A DNA stretch of 64,000 nucleotides from NCBI RefSeq assembly GCF_008831265.1, contig NZ_VTTH01000001.1, forward strand, positions 496,001 to 560,000, in the 5' to 3' direction. This document shows positions 16,664 through 25,612 of this stretch, one piece after another. Position 1 is the stretch's first letter. Each line of letters opens with the position of its first letter. The notes beneath the pieces are model-generated. The model had not been told where the DNA came from, made no database searches, and was given only the letters and a program-made list of their open reading frames with translations. The position numbers and the translations under genes were made by a program. This DNA is from Lacisediminimonas profundi. GTDB taxonomy: Bacteria > Pseudomonadota > Gammaproteobacteria > Burkholderiales > Burkholderiaceae_D.

Positions 16664-17596
16664 TTACACCCGCCAGCCCATGGACTGGGCCCACGCGAGG
16701 ATCGATTCCTCGGTGTCGTGACCTTCACGCACCAGCCACTCGTAGAATCCGCGCACCACGGGATAATTGGCCGAACTGGTGGAGAAGTTCGCGTAATAGT
16801 TGCGGCGGCTGGCGCCCAGCATGCCAAACGGCGCGCACAGGCGTCCGGCCAGGATGTCATCGATCGCGAGGAACAGCGGCACCAGCACGAAACCGAGGCC
16901 TTCCTGTGCCGCCTGCAGCGCGAAGTACATCTGCTCGAACTTCAGCGTGCTGGCCGGGCGCAGATCGGGCTGCCCGACTTCGGTCAGCCAGTCGCGCCAG
17001 GAAAAGGGCTCGGTAGCGTAGCTGATCAGCGCCTGTCGTTCCAGGTCCGCGGGACGCATCAGCTTGACCCCGCCCAGCAGGTCCGGGTGACAGACGGCGG
17101 CGGTGATCTCGGTCATGAAAGGCAGCGAACTGCAGCCCTCCAGCGGCGCGTGGGCGCCGCGGATCGCGACGTCGTAGCCGTGCTCCTGGAAATTGACGGG
17201 AGCCAGCGATGTGGTCAGCCTGATTTCGACTTCGGGATGGCGGCGCTGGAAGCTGGCCATGCGCGCAATCAGCCAGCGCATGGTGAAGGTCGGCGGCGCA
17301 TTGATGTGGAATGCGGTCGGCCCGGCCTGTTCCTTCACATACATGGAGGCAACCGCCAGCCGGTCCAGCACCGCGCTCACCTCGGCCAGATAGGTCCTGC
17401 CGGCTTCGGTCAGGGAAAGTTGGGAGGCGGAGCGGCGGAACAATTCCTTGCCCAGCCATTCTTCCAGCAATGCCACCTGCCGGCTCACTGCGCCATGGGT
17501 GACGCTCAATTCCTCGGCGGCCCGCGTGAAGCTCACATGGCGGGCAGCGACTTCGAAGGCGCGAACGGCGTTGAGTGGAGGAAGTTTTCGGATCAT
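16664..17596 (-). CDS. LysR-family regulator, GcvA-like
   Basis: A 310-residue LysR regulator. The N-terminal helix-turn-helix (FTRAAEELSVTHGAVSRQVALLEEWLG) is followed by a substrate-binding domain. The opening MIRKLPPLNAVRAFEVAARH is the GcvA-type signature. The ATG at 17596 is the family start. It is encoded on the same strand immediately upstream of the Rieske oxygenase genes, unlike the divergent layout usual for LysR regulators. It may therefore control either the oxygenase operon downstream or the Bug/Cox block upstream. Confidence 0.92.
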   Translation of the reverse strand: MIRKLPPLNAVRAFEVAARHVSFTRAAEELSVTHGAVSRQVALLEEWLGKELFRRSASQLSLTEAGRTYLAEVSAVLDRLAVASMYVKEQAGPTAFHINAPPTFTMRWLIARMASFQRRHPEVEIRLTTSLAPVNFQEHGYDVAIRGAHAPLEGCSSLPFMTEITAAVCHPDLLGGVKLMRPADLERQALISYATEPFSWRDWLTEVGQPDLRPASTLKFEQMYFALQAAQEGLGFVLVPLFLAIDDILAGRLCAPFGMLGASRRNYYANFSTSSANYPVVRGFYEWLVREGHDTEESILAWAQSMGWRV

Positions 17597-17791
17597 CTTG
17601 GCTTCGGAATGCCGTCGTGCTGCCCGGTCGGGGCGCCCGGCCTTCATCGAATGCCTGCGGCATGACGAGAAGCCGGCAAACGCGGCGCCTCATTATGCCA
17701 TTCGCATTGCCCGCGGGGCAAAATACAGGCCGCCGCGGGGTGGTGCGAGAAAGCCGCCCGGGGAGGGCGGCCATGCTTATGCATCGCGGAC

Positions 17792-18784
17792 TCAGTCGAG
17801 CGAGGCACCGCTGCGCTTGACGACATCGCCCCAGAACTTGAACTCAGACTTGACGTAAGCCTGGGATTCTTCCGGGCTGGCCGACAGGCGCGGCAGCAGG
17901 CCCATCTGGACCAGGCGCTGCTCGGTCTCAGGATCGCGCACGATCTTGCCGATGGCGTCGAAGGTCGACTTGAGGACAGGCTTGGGGGTGCCGGCGGGAT
18001 AGAGCGCCATCAACCAGGTCGCCGCATTGAAGTCGGTGAAACCCTGTTCAGCCAGCGTCGGTGCGTTGAGCGGGGCAGCCAGGCGCTTGCGCGTGCCGGC
18101 AGCCAGCAGGCGCAGCTTGCCGGACTGGACGAAAGGCCGTACCGCAGCAGCCGTTTCAAGCGCGCATGACACGTTGCCGGAGACGACGTCGGTCAGGCCC
18201 TGCGAGCTGCCCTTGTAGGGCACATGGACGATCTTGATGCCGGCGCGACGCTTCAGCTCTTCCATCGCCAGGTGCGACACGGTGCCGTTGCCCGACGAGG
18301 CATTGGTCAGCTTGTCCGGATTGGCCTTGGCGTACTGCACCAGTTCTTGCACGTTGTTGATCGGCAGCGAAGGATTGCAGACCAGCATGAAAGGCAGGTC
18401 GCCGACCAGCCCGGCACCTTCGAAATCCTTCAGCGTGTCGTAGGGGACGCTCTTGTACAAATGCGGCGTGGCGGCCACGGCCGACATGTGGGCCAGCATC
18501 CAGGTGGTGCCATCGTTGGGCGCTTTTGCCAGCGCGCCGAGCGCAATGCTGCCGCCCTGGCCCGGCCTGTTCTCGACGATGTAGTTGTCGCCGGTTGCGG
18601 GGCGCAGCTTCTCGGCCAGCAGGCGTGCGACGCTGTCGGTCGCCTGGCCGGCCGGGAAGCCGACGATGATCTTGATGGTCTTGCCCTGGGCCGACGCGAT
18701 GCCGGGGAAGCCGATTGCGGCACTGGCCGCACCGGCCATGCCTGCCACCATGAGGGAGCGGCGACGTTGATCAATTTTATTCAT
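17792..18784 (-). CDS. Bug/TctC-family periplasmic receptor, Tat-type signal
   Basis: A 330-residue Bug receptor. Its signal has a twin-arginine look (RRRSLMVAGMAG) and ends near IASAQG; the mature protein begins KTIKIIVGFPAGQATDSVAR. Other Bug hallmarks are IVENRPGQGGSIA and HVPYKGSSQG. It is the last gene of the long minus-strand block that starts with the molybdenum hydroxylase at 25612, 40 bp after the coxG-like gene, so it very likely binds a substrate or intermediate of that pathway. No membrane partners are encoded. Confidence 0.9.
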   Translation of the reverse strand: MNKIDQRRRSLMVAGMAGAASAAIGFPGIASAQGKTIKIIVGFPAGQATDSVARLLAEKLRPATGDNYIVENRPGQGGSIALGALAKAPNDGTTWMLAHMSAVAATPHLYKSVPYDTLKDFEGAGLVGDLPFMLVCNPSLPINNVQELVQYAKANPDKLTNASSGNGTVSHLAMEELKRRAGIKIVHVPYKGSSQGLTDVVSGNVSCALETAAAVRPFVQSGKLRLLAAGTRKRLAAPLNAPTLAEQGFTDFNAATWLMALYPAGTPKPVLKSTFDAIGKIVRDPETEQRLVQMGLLPRLSASPEESQAYVKSEFKFWGDVVKRSGASLD

Positions 18785-18824
18785 TTATGGTCTCTTTATG
18801 GTCTCGGTTGGAACAGCAGGGAAA

Positions 18825-19532
18825 TCAGCGGACCAGTACGGCGCCCGCAATTGCAGAAGCTGCCCCGACAAAGGCAGCCACCAGCAGCCACCATGCAGGA
18901 ACAGTCATGGCTTGGTTGGGGATTGCAGACGGCGTTGATGCTGGCGTCACAACAGGAACAGAAGCGCCTGCCACGCTCGTCGCCGGCACTGCGACGGCTT
19001 GTGCCGGTGCCACGATCGCAGCCGTAGCAGAACCAGAAACCGGAACAGCGGCGGGAGCCGGGACATCACCGGCGGCAGCCTCGGCCGGGGCAACAGCTTG
19101 CAGTTGCTTCTTGAACGCATTGAAAAAATCGTCCGACATCTTCTTGGCGACGCTGTCGATCAGGCGCGAGCCGACTTGCGCCAGCTTGCCGCCCACCTGC
19201 GCCTTGGCCGAATAGGACAGCTCGGTGCCGTCCGCGACTTCTTCCAGGGTCACGGTCGAGCTGCCCTTGCCGAATCCGACGGCGCCGCCCTGGCCCTCGA
19301 ACACCATGGTGCAGGTGCTGGGCGGGTTGGCGTCGGCGATGCGCAGCTTGCCGCTGAACTTCGCCCGCAGCGGACCGATGGCAGCGGCCAGCACCACCTT
19401 GAATTCATCCGGGGTGACCCGCTCGACCGACTCGCAGCCGGGCAGGCAGTTCTTCAGTATTGCAGGATCGTTGAGTGCGTCCCAGACCGCGGTCCGGGGC
19501 GCTGCGATCGTTTGCTTGCCAGTAATTTCCAT
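18825..19532 (-). CDS. CoxG-family SRPBCC protein with C-terminal membrane anchor
   Basis: A 235-residue protein. Residues 1-~145 are a CoxG/SRPBCC domain (PAILKNCLPGCESVERV is typical). Then comes an Ala/Pro/Val-rich linker of ~60 residues and a single C-terminal transmembrane helix (WWLLVAAFVGAASAIAGAVL). CoxG of carboxydotrophs anchors CO dehydrogenase to the membrane (family knowledge). Here it would tether the CoxMSL-like hydroxylase encoded upstream. The start is the ATG at 19532. It lies 15 bp after the hydrolase gene in the same operon. Confidence 0.88.
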   Translation of the reverse strand: MEITGKQTIAAPRTAVWDALNDPAILKNCLPGCESVERVTPDEFKVVLAAAIGPLRAKFSGKLRIADANPPSTCTMVFEGQGGAVGFGKGSSTVTLEEVADGTELSYSAKAQVGGKLAQVGSRLIDSVAKKMSDDFFNAFKKQLQAVAPAEAAAGDVPAPAAVPVSGSATAAIVAPAQAVAVPATSVAGASVPVVTPASTPSAIPNQAMTVPAWWLLVAAFVGAASAIAGAVLVR

Positions 19533-19547
19533 CAAATCTCCGTATGT

Positions 19548-20381
19548 CTAGCGAGGCGCGAACTGCGCGAAATGACGCAACAAGGCAGCGTCGAACGCAT
19601 CCGGCTGGTCGATATTGGGCAAGTGGCCGGCATCGGCAATGATTTCGATTTTCGCACCCGCAATACGGGACTGGATATCGATCATTGCATCCGGCAGCGG
19701 CACATCCTTCGAGCCGACCACCAGCGTCACGGGAACCTTGATGCGCTGCACGTCTTTCAGGTAGTCCAGCCCCTGGATTGCCTGCGCGCAGCCGATGAAG
19801 CCGGCGATGCTGGTGGCGCCGATGGTCGCCAGGAAACGCTGCGCCACATCCGGGTTGCGTTCCATGAAATCGCGGCCGAACCAGCGCTCGGCAGTGGCCG
19901 TTGCCAGTACCTGGCAGCCATGCTCGCGCGCTGCCGCAATGCGGTCGTCCCACACTGCGGCGAAAGGCGCCGGCGCATCGGCGCGGGCGTCGCACAGCAC
20001 CATGCTGAGCAAGCGCTCGCCGTGCGAGATACCAAGGCCGAAGCCGGACATGCCGCCCAGCGACAAGCCGATGTAATGCGCGCGCTCGATCTTGAGCGCA
20101 TCCATCACCGCCACGGTGTCGGCCGCCAGGTCGTCCATCGAATAGGGCGGGACCGGGGCGTCCGAGCCGCCGTGGCCGCGGGTGTCCATGGCGATCGCGC
20201 GGAAGCCCTGCTGCGCCAGCAGCGCACCCTGGCGTTCCCACATCATGCTGGAGGCCAGGATCGAATGCGCCAGCAGCACCACCGGCGCATCCGGCGCGCC
20301 CCAGGTGTGCAGCGCAATTTCGTTGGCCGCGCCGGTCGCGCCGGCCGCGCCGCGCACGCGGCTGATGGTGGCGGCTGTCAT
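19548..20381 (-). CDS. Alpha/beta hydrolase, 3-oxoadipate enol-lactonase-like
   Basis: A 277-residue hydrolase. The nucleophile elbow GLSLGG has Ser107; the acid and base are probably the Asp in VVGSKDVPLP and the His in DAGHLPN. Overall it resembles PcaD-type enol-lactonases and meta-cleavage hydrolases, so it probably opens a lactone or ester intermediate. Its ATG overlaps the stop of the NIPSNAP gene (ATGA), showing translational coupling. Context: the CoxMSL-type hydroxylase operon. The precise substrate cannot be read from sequence. Confidence 0.85.
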   Translation of the reverse strand: MTAATISRVRGAAGATGAANEIALHTWGAPDAPVVLLAHSILASSMMWERQGALLAQQGFRAIAMDTRGHGGSDAPVPPYSMDDLAADTVAVMDALKIERAHYIGLSLGGMSGFGLGISHGERLLSMVLCDARADAPAPFAAVWDDRIAAAREHGCQVLATATAERWFGRDFMERNPDVAQRFLATIGATSIAGFIGCAQAIQGLDYLKDVQRIKVPVTLVVGSKDVPLPDAMIDIQSRIAGAKIEIIADAGHLPNIDQPDAFDAALLRHFAQFAPR

Positions 20382-20698
20382 CACTTCGGCGAGAAAGCGG
20401 TCGGCTGCAGGTCGACCGATGTCTGCGACGCCAGCAGCGGGCCGTCGGTTTCGCTGGCGGCCTTGGCTGCCTTCCATTCTGCATCGGCGCCGAATGCCTT
20501 CCATGCCGCGTCGCGTTGTTCGGCGGTGTCGAAGCAGGTCATGTAGTACAGCGCTTCCGGCTCTGCCGGGTTTTCGAAGACGTGCGCGACCTTGACGCCG
20601 ACGCGGGCAAAGATCGGAAGCGTGACTTTCTCGAAACGCTCTTTCAGGGCCTGGGATTTGCCGGCGTTCGGCACATATTTTTTCAGTTCGTAGATCAT
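20381..20698 (-). CDS. NIPSNAP-family protein
   Basis: A 105-residue protein of the dimeric alpha+beta barrel NIPSNAP family. It begins MIYELKKYVPNAGKSQALKERF, a typical opening, and ends with the aromatic/Trp-containing AEWKAAKAASE region. Such proteins are frequent in aromatic and alkaloid degradation clusters, but their reaction is rarely known. It is coupled to the hydrolase gene by an ATGA overlap and follows the amidohydrolase gene by 63 bp. Confidence 0.85.
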   Translation of the reverse strand: MIYELKKYVPNAGKSQALKERFEKVTLPIFARVGVKVAHVFENPAEPEALYYMTCFDTAEQRDAAWKAFGADAEWKAAKAASETDGPLLASQTSVDLQPTAFSPK

Positions 20699-20761
20699 GT
20701 CTTTTTCCTTGTTGGTGTTTTTTGGCGTTCACAATCCGGCCGGCCAGCCAGCCGGGCCGGT

Positions 20762-21778
20762 TCAGGCTTTTGCGGCTTCGTGGTCGGCGCGCAGGCGGAA
20801 GACTTTTTGCGCGGTACTGCTCAGCATCTGGCGGCGCTGCACAGCGCCAAGGTAAGAGCCTTCCTCGATGATGCGGCGCGGTTCCGGATCGCCGATCGGG
20901 AACGGCATGTCCGAGCCGAGCATGATCTTGTCGTCGCCGGATTTCTTGTGCAGCCATTCCAGCACGTCATGGTCGAACACCACGCTGTCGAAATACAGCG
21001 CTTCGAAACCCTTGCGCGGATCTGCATACTTGCCATGCGAGATGGCGTGGCTGCGCTGCAGGCGGCCCATCACGAACGGCAGCATCGCGCCGCCGTGCGC
21101 CAGCACCAGCTTCAGCTTGGTGTATTTGAGCAGGTGGCCGGAGTACAGCAGGCGGGACACCGCGATCGAGGTATCGGCCACGCGGCCCAGCGCATTCACC
21201 AGGTCGTAGTCGGCCAGGCGCGGCTCGCCGCACACGAACATCGGGTGCAGGAAGATTGCCGCGCCCAGGTCGTCCGCCTTCTGCCAGAACGGGTCCAGGT
21301 CGGGCGAGTCCAGCACGCCCGAGAGGCCGTGCGGCAGCGTGCCGATCATGGCGCCGCCAAAGCCCTGCTCCCATGCTTCGCCCAGCACTTCGGCTGCCAG
21401 CTTGCCGTCCTGCAGCGGCACGGTGGCCAGCGCGGTGAAGCGCTGCTCGTCCTTCAGGCCTTCCAGCATGTGGCGGTTCAGGTAGCGGCTCCATGCCGCG
21501 CCTTCCGCTGCCGGGATTTCGTAGGCGAAGCTGTCGAGCCAGCCGCCCAGCAGCTGGTGGTCGATGTTGTTCTTGTCCATCCACGCCTTGCGGTCGGCCA
21601 GGTCGGACAGCTTGGGCGAGATCGGACGCGTCATTTCGCCGCCGGCGAAAGACATGCGGGTGCCGGCTTCGCTCTTCGTCAGGCTGACCGAAGGGAACAG
21701 GTGCTTGCTGTCCTCGAACTGGTCGAGCGCGGCGCGCGGGATGTAGTGGGCATGTACGTCAATGATCAGCTCAGCCAT
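20762..21778 (-). CDS. Amidohydrolase-2 family metal-dependent hydrolase/decarboxylase
   Basis: A 338-residue TIM-barrel enzyme of the ACMSD/gamma-resorcylate decarboxylase family. Metal ligands are visible: DVHAH with His9 and His11, FLHP, AHGGAMLPF, and the Asp in MLGSDMPFP. Members decarboxylate aromatic or muconate-type acids or hydrolyse ring C-N or C-C bonds. It lies 30 bp after the molybdopterin subunit gene, so its substrate is likely the hydroxylated product of that enzyme (inference). The start at 21778 follows an AAGAAG-rich site. Confidence 0.87.
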   Translation of the reverse strand: MAELIIDVHAHYIPRAALDQFEDSKHLFPSVSLTKSEAGTRMSFAGGEMTRPISPKLSDLADRKAWMDKNNIDHQLLGGWLDSFAYEIPAAEGAAWSRYLNRHMLEGLKDEQRFTALATVPLQDGKLAAEVLGEAWEQGFGGAMIGTLPHGLSGVLDSPDLDPFWQKADDLGAAIFLHPMFVCGEPRLADYDLVNALGRVADTSIAVSRLLYSGHLLKYTKLKLVLAHGGAMLPFVMGRLQRSHAISHGKYADPRKGFEALYFDSVVFDHDVLEWLHKKSGDDKIMLGSDMPFPIGDPEPRRIIEEGSYLGAVQRRQMLSSTAQKVFRLRADHEAAKA

Positions 21779-21808
21779 TTCTTCTTTTTCCTTGTGCGTT
21801 GTCTTGCA

Positions 21809-24217
21809 TTATTTTGCGTTGATTTTTCCTGCCAGCTGCAGAGCGCGCCAGATCGCCTGCGGCGTCATCGGCAGCGCGTCCAGCGAGGCATTGACCGGCG
21901 CCAGCGCATCGTTGACCGCGCTGGCAATCGCGGCCGGGGCGCCGAGGTAGCCGGCTTCGCCCGAGCCTTTCTGGCCGAACTCGGTCAGCGGCGACGGCGT
22001 GCAGTGGTCGACGATGGTGATCGTCGGCACTTCCTCCGCGCTGGGCAGCAGGTAGTCCATGAATGTACCCGATAGCAGCTGGCCTTCTTCGGAGAACGCG
22101 AACTTCTCCATCAGCGCCGCGCCCAGGCCGTGGGCGATGCCGCCGTAGGCCATGCCGTGCACCACGTCCGGGCTGATCATCACGCCGCAGTCGTGGCCGC
22201 AGACATAGCGATGGATTTTCAGCTTGCCGGTCTCGGGGTCGATGCTGGTCAGGATGATGTGCGATTCGAATGAATGGCAGGGATACATCTGCACCTTGCC
22301 GTCCGCAGTCGGCAGCCTGCCGCCGGTCGGCACTTCCCAGACGAATTTTTCCTGCAGCCCGGGCTCCATGCCTTCCGGCATCTTGTGATAGAAGCGATGC
22401 GCAATTTCGACCAGCGCATCCCAGCTCAGGCGGCGCGACGGATCGGCCTTGACCACCACATTGCCGTCTTCGTACTGCACTTCATCTTCAGTCACGCCGA
22501 GATTGTGCGCGGCGATCTTCACCAGCTTGGCGCGCAGGATCTTTGCCGCGCCAGCGGCGGCGCCGCCCAGCATGATTGCCATGCGGCTGCCGACCGGGCT
22601 GTTGGACGGCAGCGCGTTGAGCGAATCCGCATGCAGCACGCGGATGCTGTCCGGCTCGCGCTGCATGATCTCGCCGACCACGGTCGACACCAGCGTCTCG
22701 TGCGCCTGGCCCGAGGTCGAGGTGCCCATCAGTGCCGTCAGGTGGCCCGACAGATCGATCCGCACCAGGCAGGAATCCATCCAGGTGGTGGTGCCGTTCT
22801 TCGGATTGAACAGCGGCTCGAAGGCCGAGTTGCCGCCCGACGGCTCCAGGCAGGTCGACACGCCGATGCCGGCCAGCAGCCCCTGGGCGCGCAGCTCGTC
22901 GCGCTGCTTCAGCAACTGGTCGAACGGCGCCGCCGCCATGGCCTTGCCCAGCACGGTTTCGTAGTCGCCCGAATCGTAGTGGGTGCCGCTCGGGATCAGG
23001 TAGGGAAATTCGTCCTTGCCGATCAGGTTACGACCGCGCAGTTCGATCCGGTCCATGCCGAGATAGCGCGCCACCTTGTCGATACCGGACTCGATGGCGT
23101 AGTTGGTCGGCGCCTGGCCGAAGCCGCGCACGGCTTCCTGTGGCGTCTTGTTGGTCAGCACCGAAACCGCTTCGTATTCGACGCTGCCGATACGGTACGG
23201 CCCGACGATCGCGCCAACCGGCTTGCCCAGTTGCAGCGGCGAACGGCCGGAGTAGGCGCCGATATCGTCGACTGCGCGCATCCGCATCGACTTGATCACG
23301 CCGTCGCCGTTGAATGCCATCGTGACGTCAAAAATACGGTCCGGGCCCTGCATGTCGCCACCACGCATGTTTTCCAGGCGGTCTTCGATGAAGCGCACCG
23401 GACGGCCCAGCTTGCGGGCCAGGTAACCGACCAGCACCGAATGCTTGAGGCCGCGCTTGACGCCATAGCTGCCGCCGACGTCGACGTCGAAATGCACGCG
23501 CACGTTGTTGCCCGGCAGGCGCAGGCATTTCGCCATCTGGTCCGGATACTTCGGCATCTGGATCGAGGCCCAGACATCGAGGATCTGGGTCGCATCGTTC
23601 CACTGGCAGGCGACGCCGAAGGTTTCGATCGGCACCGTCGAACTGCGCGCCCAGCGCACGCGGTAGGTCAGCTTGTGCTCGGCCTGGCTGAAGTCCTGGT
23701 CAACTTCGCCCCAGGTCCACAGGCGGCGGAAGATCTGGTTCGAGCCGTGCGAGGGATGGACCAGCGGCGCCGCTTCGGTCAATGCAAATTCCGGATCCAT
23801 CACATGGTCGGTCTGTTCATACTCGACCTGGACCAGTTCGCTGGCGTCTTCGGCCAGTGCGCGCGAGTCCGCGACCACTGCCACCACCCATTCGCCGGCG
23901 TAGCGCACCACGCCCTTGGCCAGCGAATAGCGGGTCACGCTGGCGGCGTCGACGCCGGGCAGGGAAGGTTCGGTGTTGGCCTGGAATTCCTCGCCGGTCA
24001 GCACTGCATGCACGCCGGGCATGGCCAGCGCTTCCGAGGCGTCGATCGACACGATCTTCGCGCTCGCATATGGGCTGGCGACGATTGCCACATGCAGCAT
24101 GCCGGGCAGCTGGATGTCGGCGGCATAATGCCCCTGGCCAAGCACGAAGCGCTTGTGTTCGACCGCGCGGCGATGCTTGCCAATGTAACGGAATGCGGAC
24201 GGATTAAGCTCAGCCAT
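21809..24217 (-). CDS. Molybdopterin-binding large subunit, xanthine dehydrogenase/CoxL family
   Basis: An 802-residue catalytic subunit binding the molybdenum-cytosine-dinucleotide cofactor. It begins RYIGKHRRAVEHKRFVLGQGHYAADI, typical of aerobic CoxL-like hydroxylases, and near the C-terminus carries GSGEAGYLGAPAAIASAV with the catalytic Glu. Where form I CO dehydrogenases have AYxCSFR, this protein reads VRGFGQAPTN, so it is not a classical CO dehydrogenase. It more likely hydroxylates an aromatic or N-heteroaromatic compound. The ATG at 24217 overlaps the end of the iron-sulphur subunit gene by eight bases. The order medium-small-large matches CoxMSL. Confidence 0.92.
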   Translation of the reverse strand: MAELNPSAFRYIGKHRRAVEHKRFVLGQGHYAADIQLPGMLHVAIVASPYASAKIVSIDASEALAMPGVHAVLTGEEFQANTEPSLPGVDAASVTRYSLAKGVVRYAGEWVVAVVADSRALAEDASELVQVEYEQTDHVMDPEFALTEAAPLVHPSHGSNQIFRRLWTWGEVDQDFSQAEHKLTYRVRWARSSTVPIETFGVACQWNDATQILDVWASIQMPKYPDQMAKCLRLPGNNVRVHFDVDVGGSYGVKRGLKHSVLVGYLARKLGRPVRFIEDRLENMRGGDMQGPDRIFDVTMAFNGDGVIKSMRMRAVDDIGAYSGRSPLQLGKPVGAIVGPYRIGSVEYEAVSVLTNKTPQEAVRGFGQAPTNYAIESGIDKVARYLGMDRIELRGRNLIGKDEFPYLIPSGTHYDSGDYETVLGKAMAAAPFDQLLKQRDELRAQGLLAGIGVSTCLEPSGGNSAFEPLFNPKNGTTTWMDSCLVRIDLSGHLTALMGTSTSGQAHETLVSTVVGEIMQREPDSIRVLHADSLNALPSNSPVGSRMAIMLGGAAAGAAKILRAKLVKIAAHNLGVTEDEVQYEDGNVVVKADPSRRLSWDALVEIAHRFYHKMPEGMEPGLQEKFVWEVPTGGRLPTADGKVQMYPCHSFESHIILTSIDPETGKLKIHRYVCGHDCGVMISPDVVHGMAYGGIAHGLGAALMEKFAFSEEGQLLSGTFMDYLLPSAEEVPTITIVDHCTPSPLTEFGQKGSGEAGYLGAPAAIASAVNDALAPVNASLDALPMTPQAIWRALQLAGKINAK

Positions 24218-24710
24218 GATGGGCGTCCTCCTTCGAATCGTCGCTGGTCGCGTATTTCACTGCGTCCACGATCTGCTGGTAGCCGGTGCAGCGGCAGATG
24301 TTGCCGCCGATTGCTTCGCGGATCTGTTCATCGTCCGGATGCGGGTTTTTCTCGACTAGCGCGTGGCAGGCGATCAGCATGCCGGGGGTGCAATAGCCGC
24401 ATTGCATGGCGTGCTTTTCACAGAACGCATCCTGGATCTTCGACAGCTGGCCGCGCTCCGGCGCCAGGCCTTCTACCGTGGTGATTTCCATGCCGTCCAC
24501 CTGCACGGCGAACATGCAGCATGAACGCACCGGCTCGCCATTGAGCAGCACCGAGCAGGCGCCGCAGATGCCGTGCTCGCAGCCGACGTGGGTGCCGGTC
24601 ATCTGCAGATGCTCGCGCAGGAAATCCACCAACGTGGTGCGGGGCTCGATCAGCCGCGGCTGGATCACGCCGTTGACCTTGATTTCGACTTTTACAAGAT
24701 TGCTTGACAT
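24210..24710 (-). CDS. [2Fe-2S] small subunit, CoxS-like
   Basis: A 166-residue electron-transfer subunit with two [2Fe-2S] clusters. The plant-type cluster ligands are C44, C49, C52 and C64 (GCEHGICGACS...C). The second cluster has C104/C107 (CGYC) and C139/C141 (CRC). It carries electrons from the molybdenum site to the FAD subunit. The gene lies 14 bp after the FAD subunit gene and overlaps the large-subunit start. All cluster cysteines are intact. Confidence 0.94.
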   Translation of the reverse strand: MSSNLVKVEIKVNGVIQPRLIEPRTTLVDFLREHLQMTGTHVGCEHGICGACSVLLNGEPVRSCCMFAVQVDGMEITTVEGLAPERGQLSKIQDAFCEKHAMQCGYCTPGMLIACHALVEKNPHPDDEQIREAIGGNICRCTGYQQIVDAVKYATSDDSKEDAHHG

Positions 24711-24724
24711 CGTATTCTCTCCTT

Positions 24725-25612
24725 TTATGCGGCGAGCGCGGCGCGCTGGCCCTGGCCGGCGCTGGCCAGGATGCGCGACAGCAGCACTGTCGCCAGGTGG
24801 CGGCGGAATTCGCCGTCGGCGTGCATGTCCGAGCCCGGCTCGGCACGCTTTGCAGCGGCGTGCGCAATTTCTTTCGCCAGGTTTTCATCGATCTTGCGGC
24901 CTATCATTTGCTGCGCCAGGTCGGGGAAGGCGAGCGGCGTGCCGTCCACCCCGCCGAGTCCGAACGCGGCGCGCTGGCAAATGCCGCTGCTGTCGATCTG
25001 CAACTGGCAGGCGGCGGATGCCATGGCGAAATCGCCGTTGCGCATGGCGACTTCCTCGAACGCGGTAACCACGCCCGGGCCTTGCCAGACCGGCCATTCG
25101 ATTTCAACCAGGCATTCGGTTTCTCCGACCGCGGTAAACATCGGTCCCTGGAAAAATTCGGATGCGGCAACGGTGCGCTCGCCGCCCGCCTTGCTGCGCA
25201 AGCGCATGGTGGCATCCAGTATCCTGGCGGCCAGCGGCATTTCGGCCGACGGATCGGCGTGAGCCAGGCTGCCGCCTATGGTGCCGCGGTTGCGGGTCTG
25301 GACATGCCCGACCCATTTCAAGCCATCGCGCACCAGGGGCAGCGATTTGTGCAGTTCGGTGTCGAACTCGACATTGCGCTGGCGGGTCGCCGCGCCCATG
25401 ATCACCTTGTCCGCCTCGATGCGGATGTTTTTCAGTTCGTCCAGCCGGTTGATGTCGACCAGCAGGGCAGGGCGTGCCAGTCGCATCGCCATCATGGGCA
25501 CAAGGCTCATGCCGCCTGCGATCAGTTTTGCGTCGTATGCGTTGGCGTCGAGCACTTCGAGCGCGTGCTCGAGGTTGCTGGCGCAGACGTAGTCGAATGG
25601 TGCCGCTTTCAT
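24725..25612 (-). CDS. FAD-binding medium subunit, CoxM-like
   Basis: A 295-residue FAD subunit of the molybdenum hydroxylase. The two FAD-binding motifs are AGGMSLVPMMAMR near residue 35 and TRNRGTIGGSLAHADP near residue 110. It starts at the ATG at 25612 (MKAAPFDYVCASNLEHA). It is the first gene of an eight-gene minus-strand block (FAD, FeS, Mo subunit, amidohydrolase, NIPSNAP, hydrolase, CoxG, Bug). No CoxDEF-type maturation genes are present in the window. Confidence 0.93.
   Translation of the reverse strand: MKAAPFDYVCASNLEHALEVLDANAYDAKLIAGGMSLVPMMAMRLARPALLVDINRLDELKNIRIEADKVIMGAATRQRNVEFDTELHKSLPLVRDGLKWVGHVQTRNRGTIGGSLAHADPSAEMPLAARILDATMRLRSKAGGERTVAASEFFQGPMFTAVGETECLVEIEWPVWQGPGVVTAFEEVAMRNGDFAMASAACQLQIDSSGICQRAAFGLGGVDGTPLAFPDLAQQMIGRKIDENLAKEIAHAAAKRAEPGSDMHADGEFRRHLATVLLSRILASAGQGQRAALAA

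Noticed and set aside
22274-24484. A 736-codon open frame on the plus strand opposite the molybdenum hydroxylase genes
   Set aside because: It is rich in His, Arg, Gln and Ala with no recognisable domain, and mirrors the third-position bias of the real minus-strand genes. The same applies to long antisense frames at 29-1246, 1032-2780, 18999-20546, 51567-53426 and 59768-61447.
21809-25612. Aerobic CO dehydrogenase (coxMSL) with CoxG
   Set aside because: The large subunit lacks the AYxCSFR active-site loop, and no CoxDEF-type genes are nearby, so CO oxidation is not supported.
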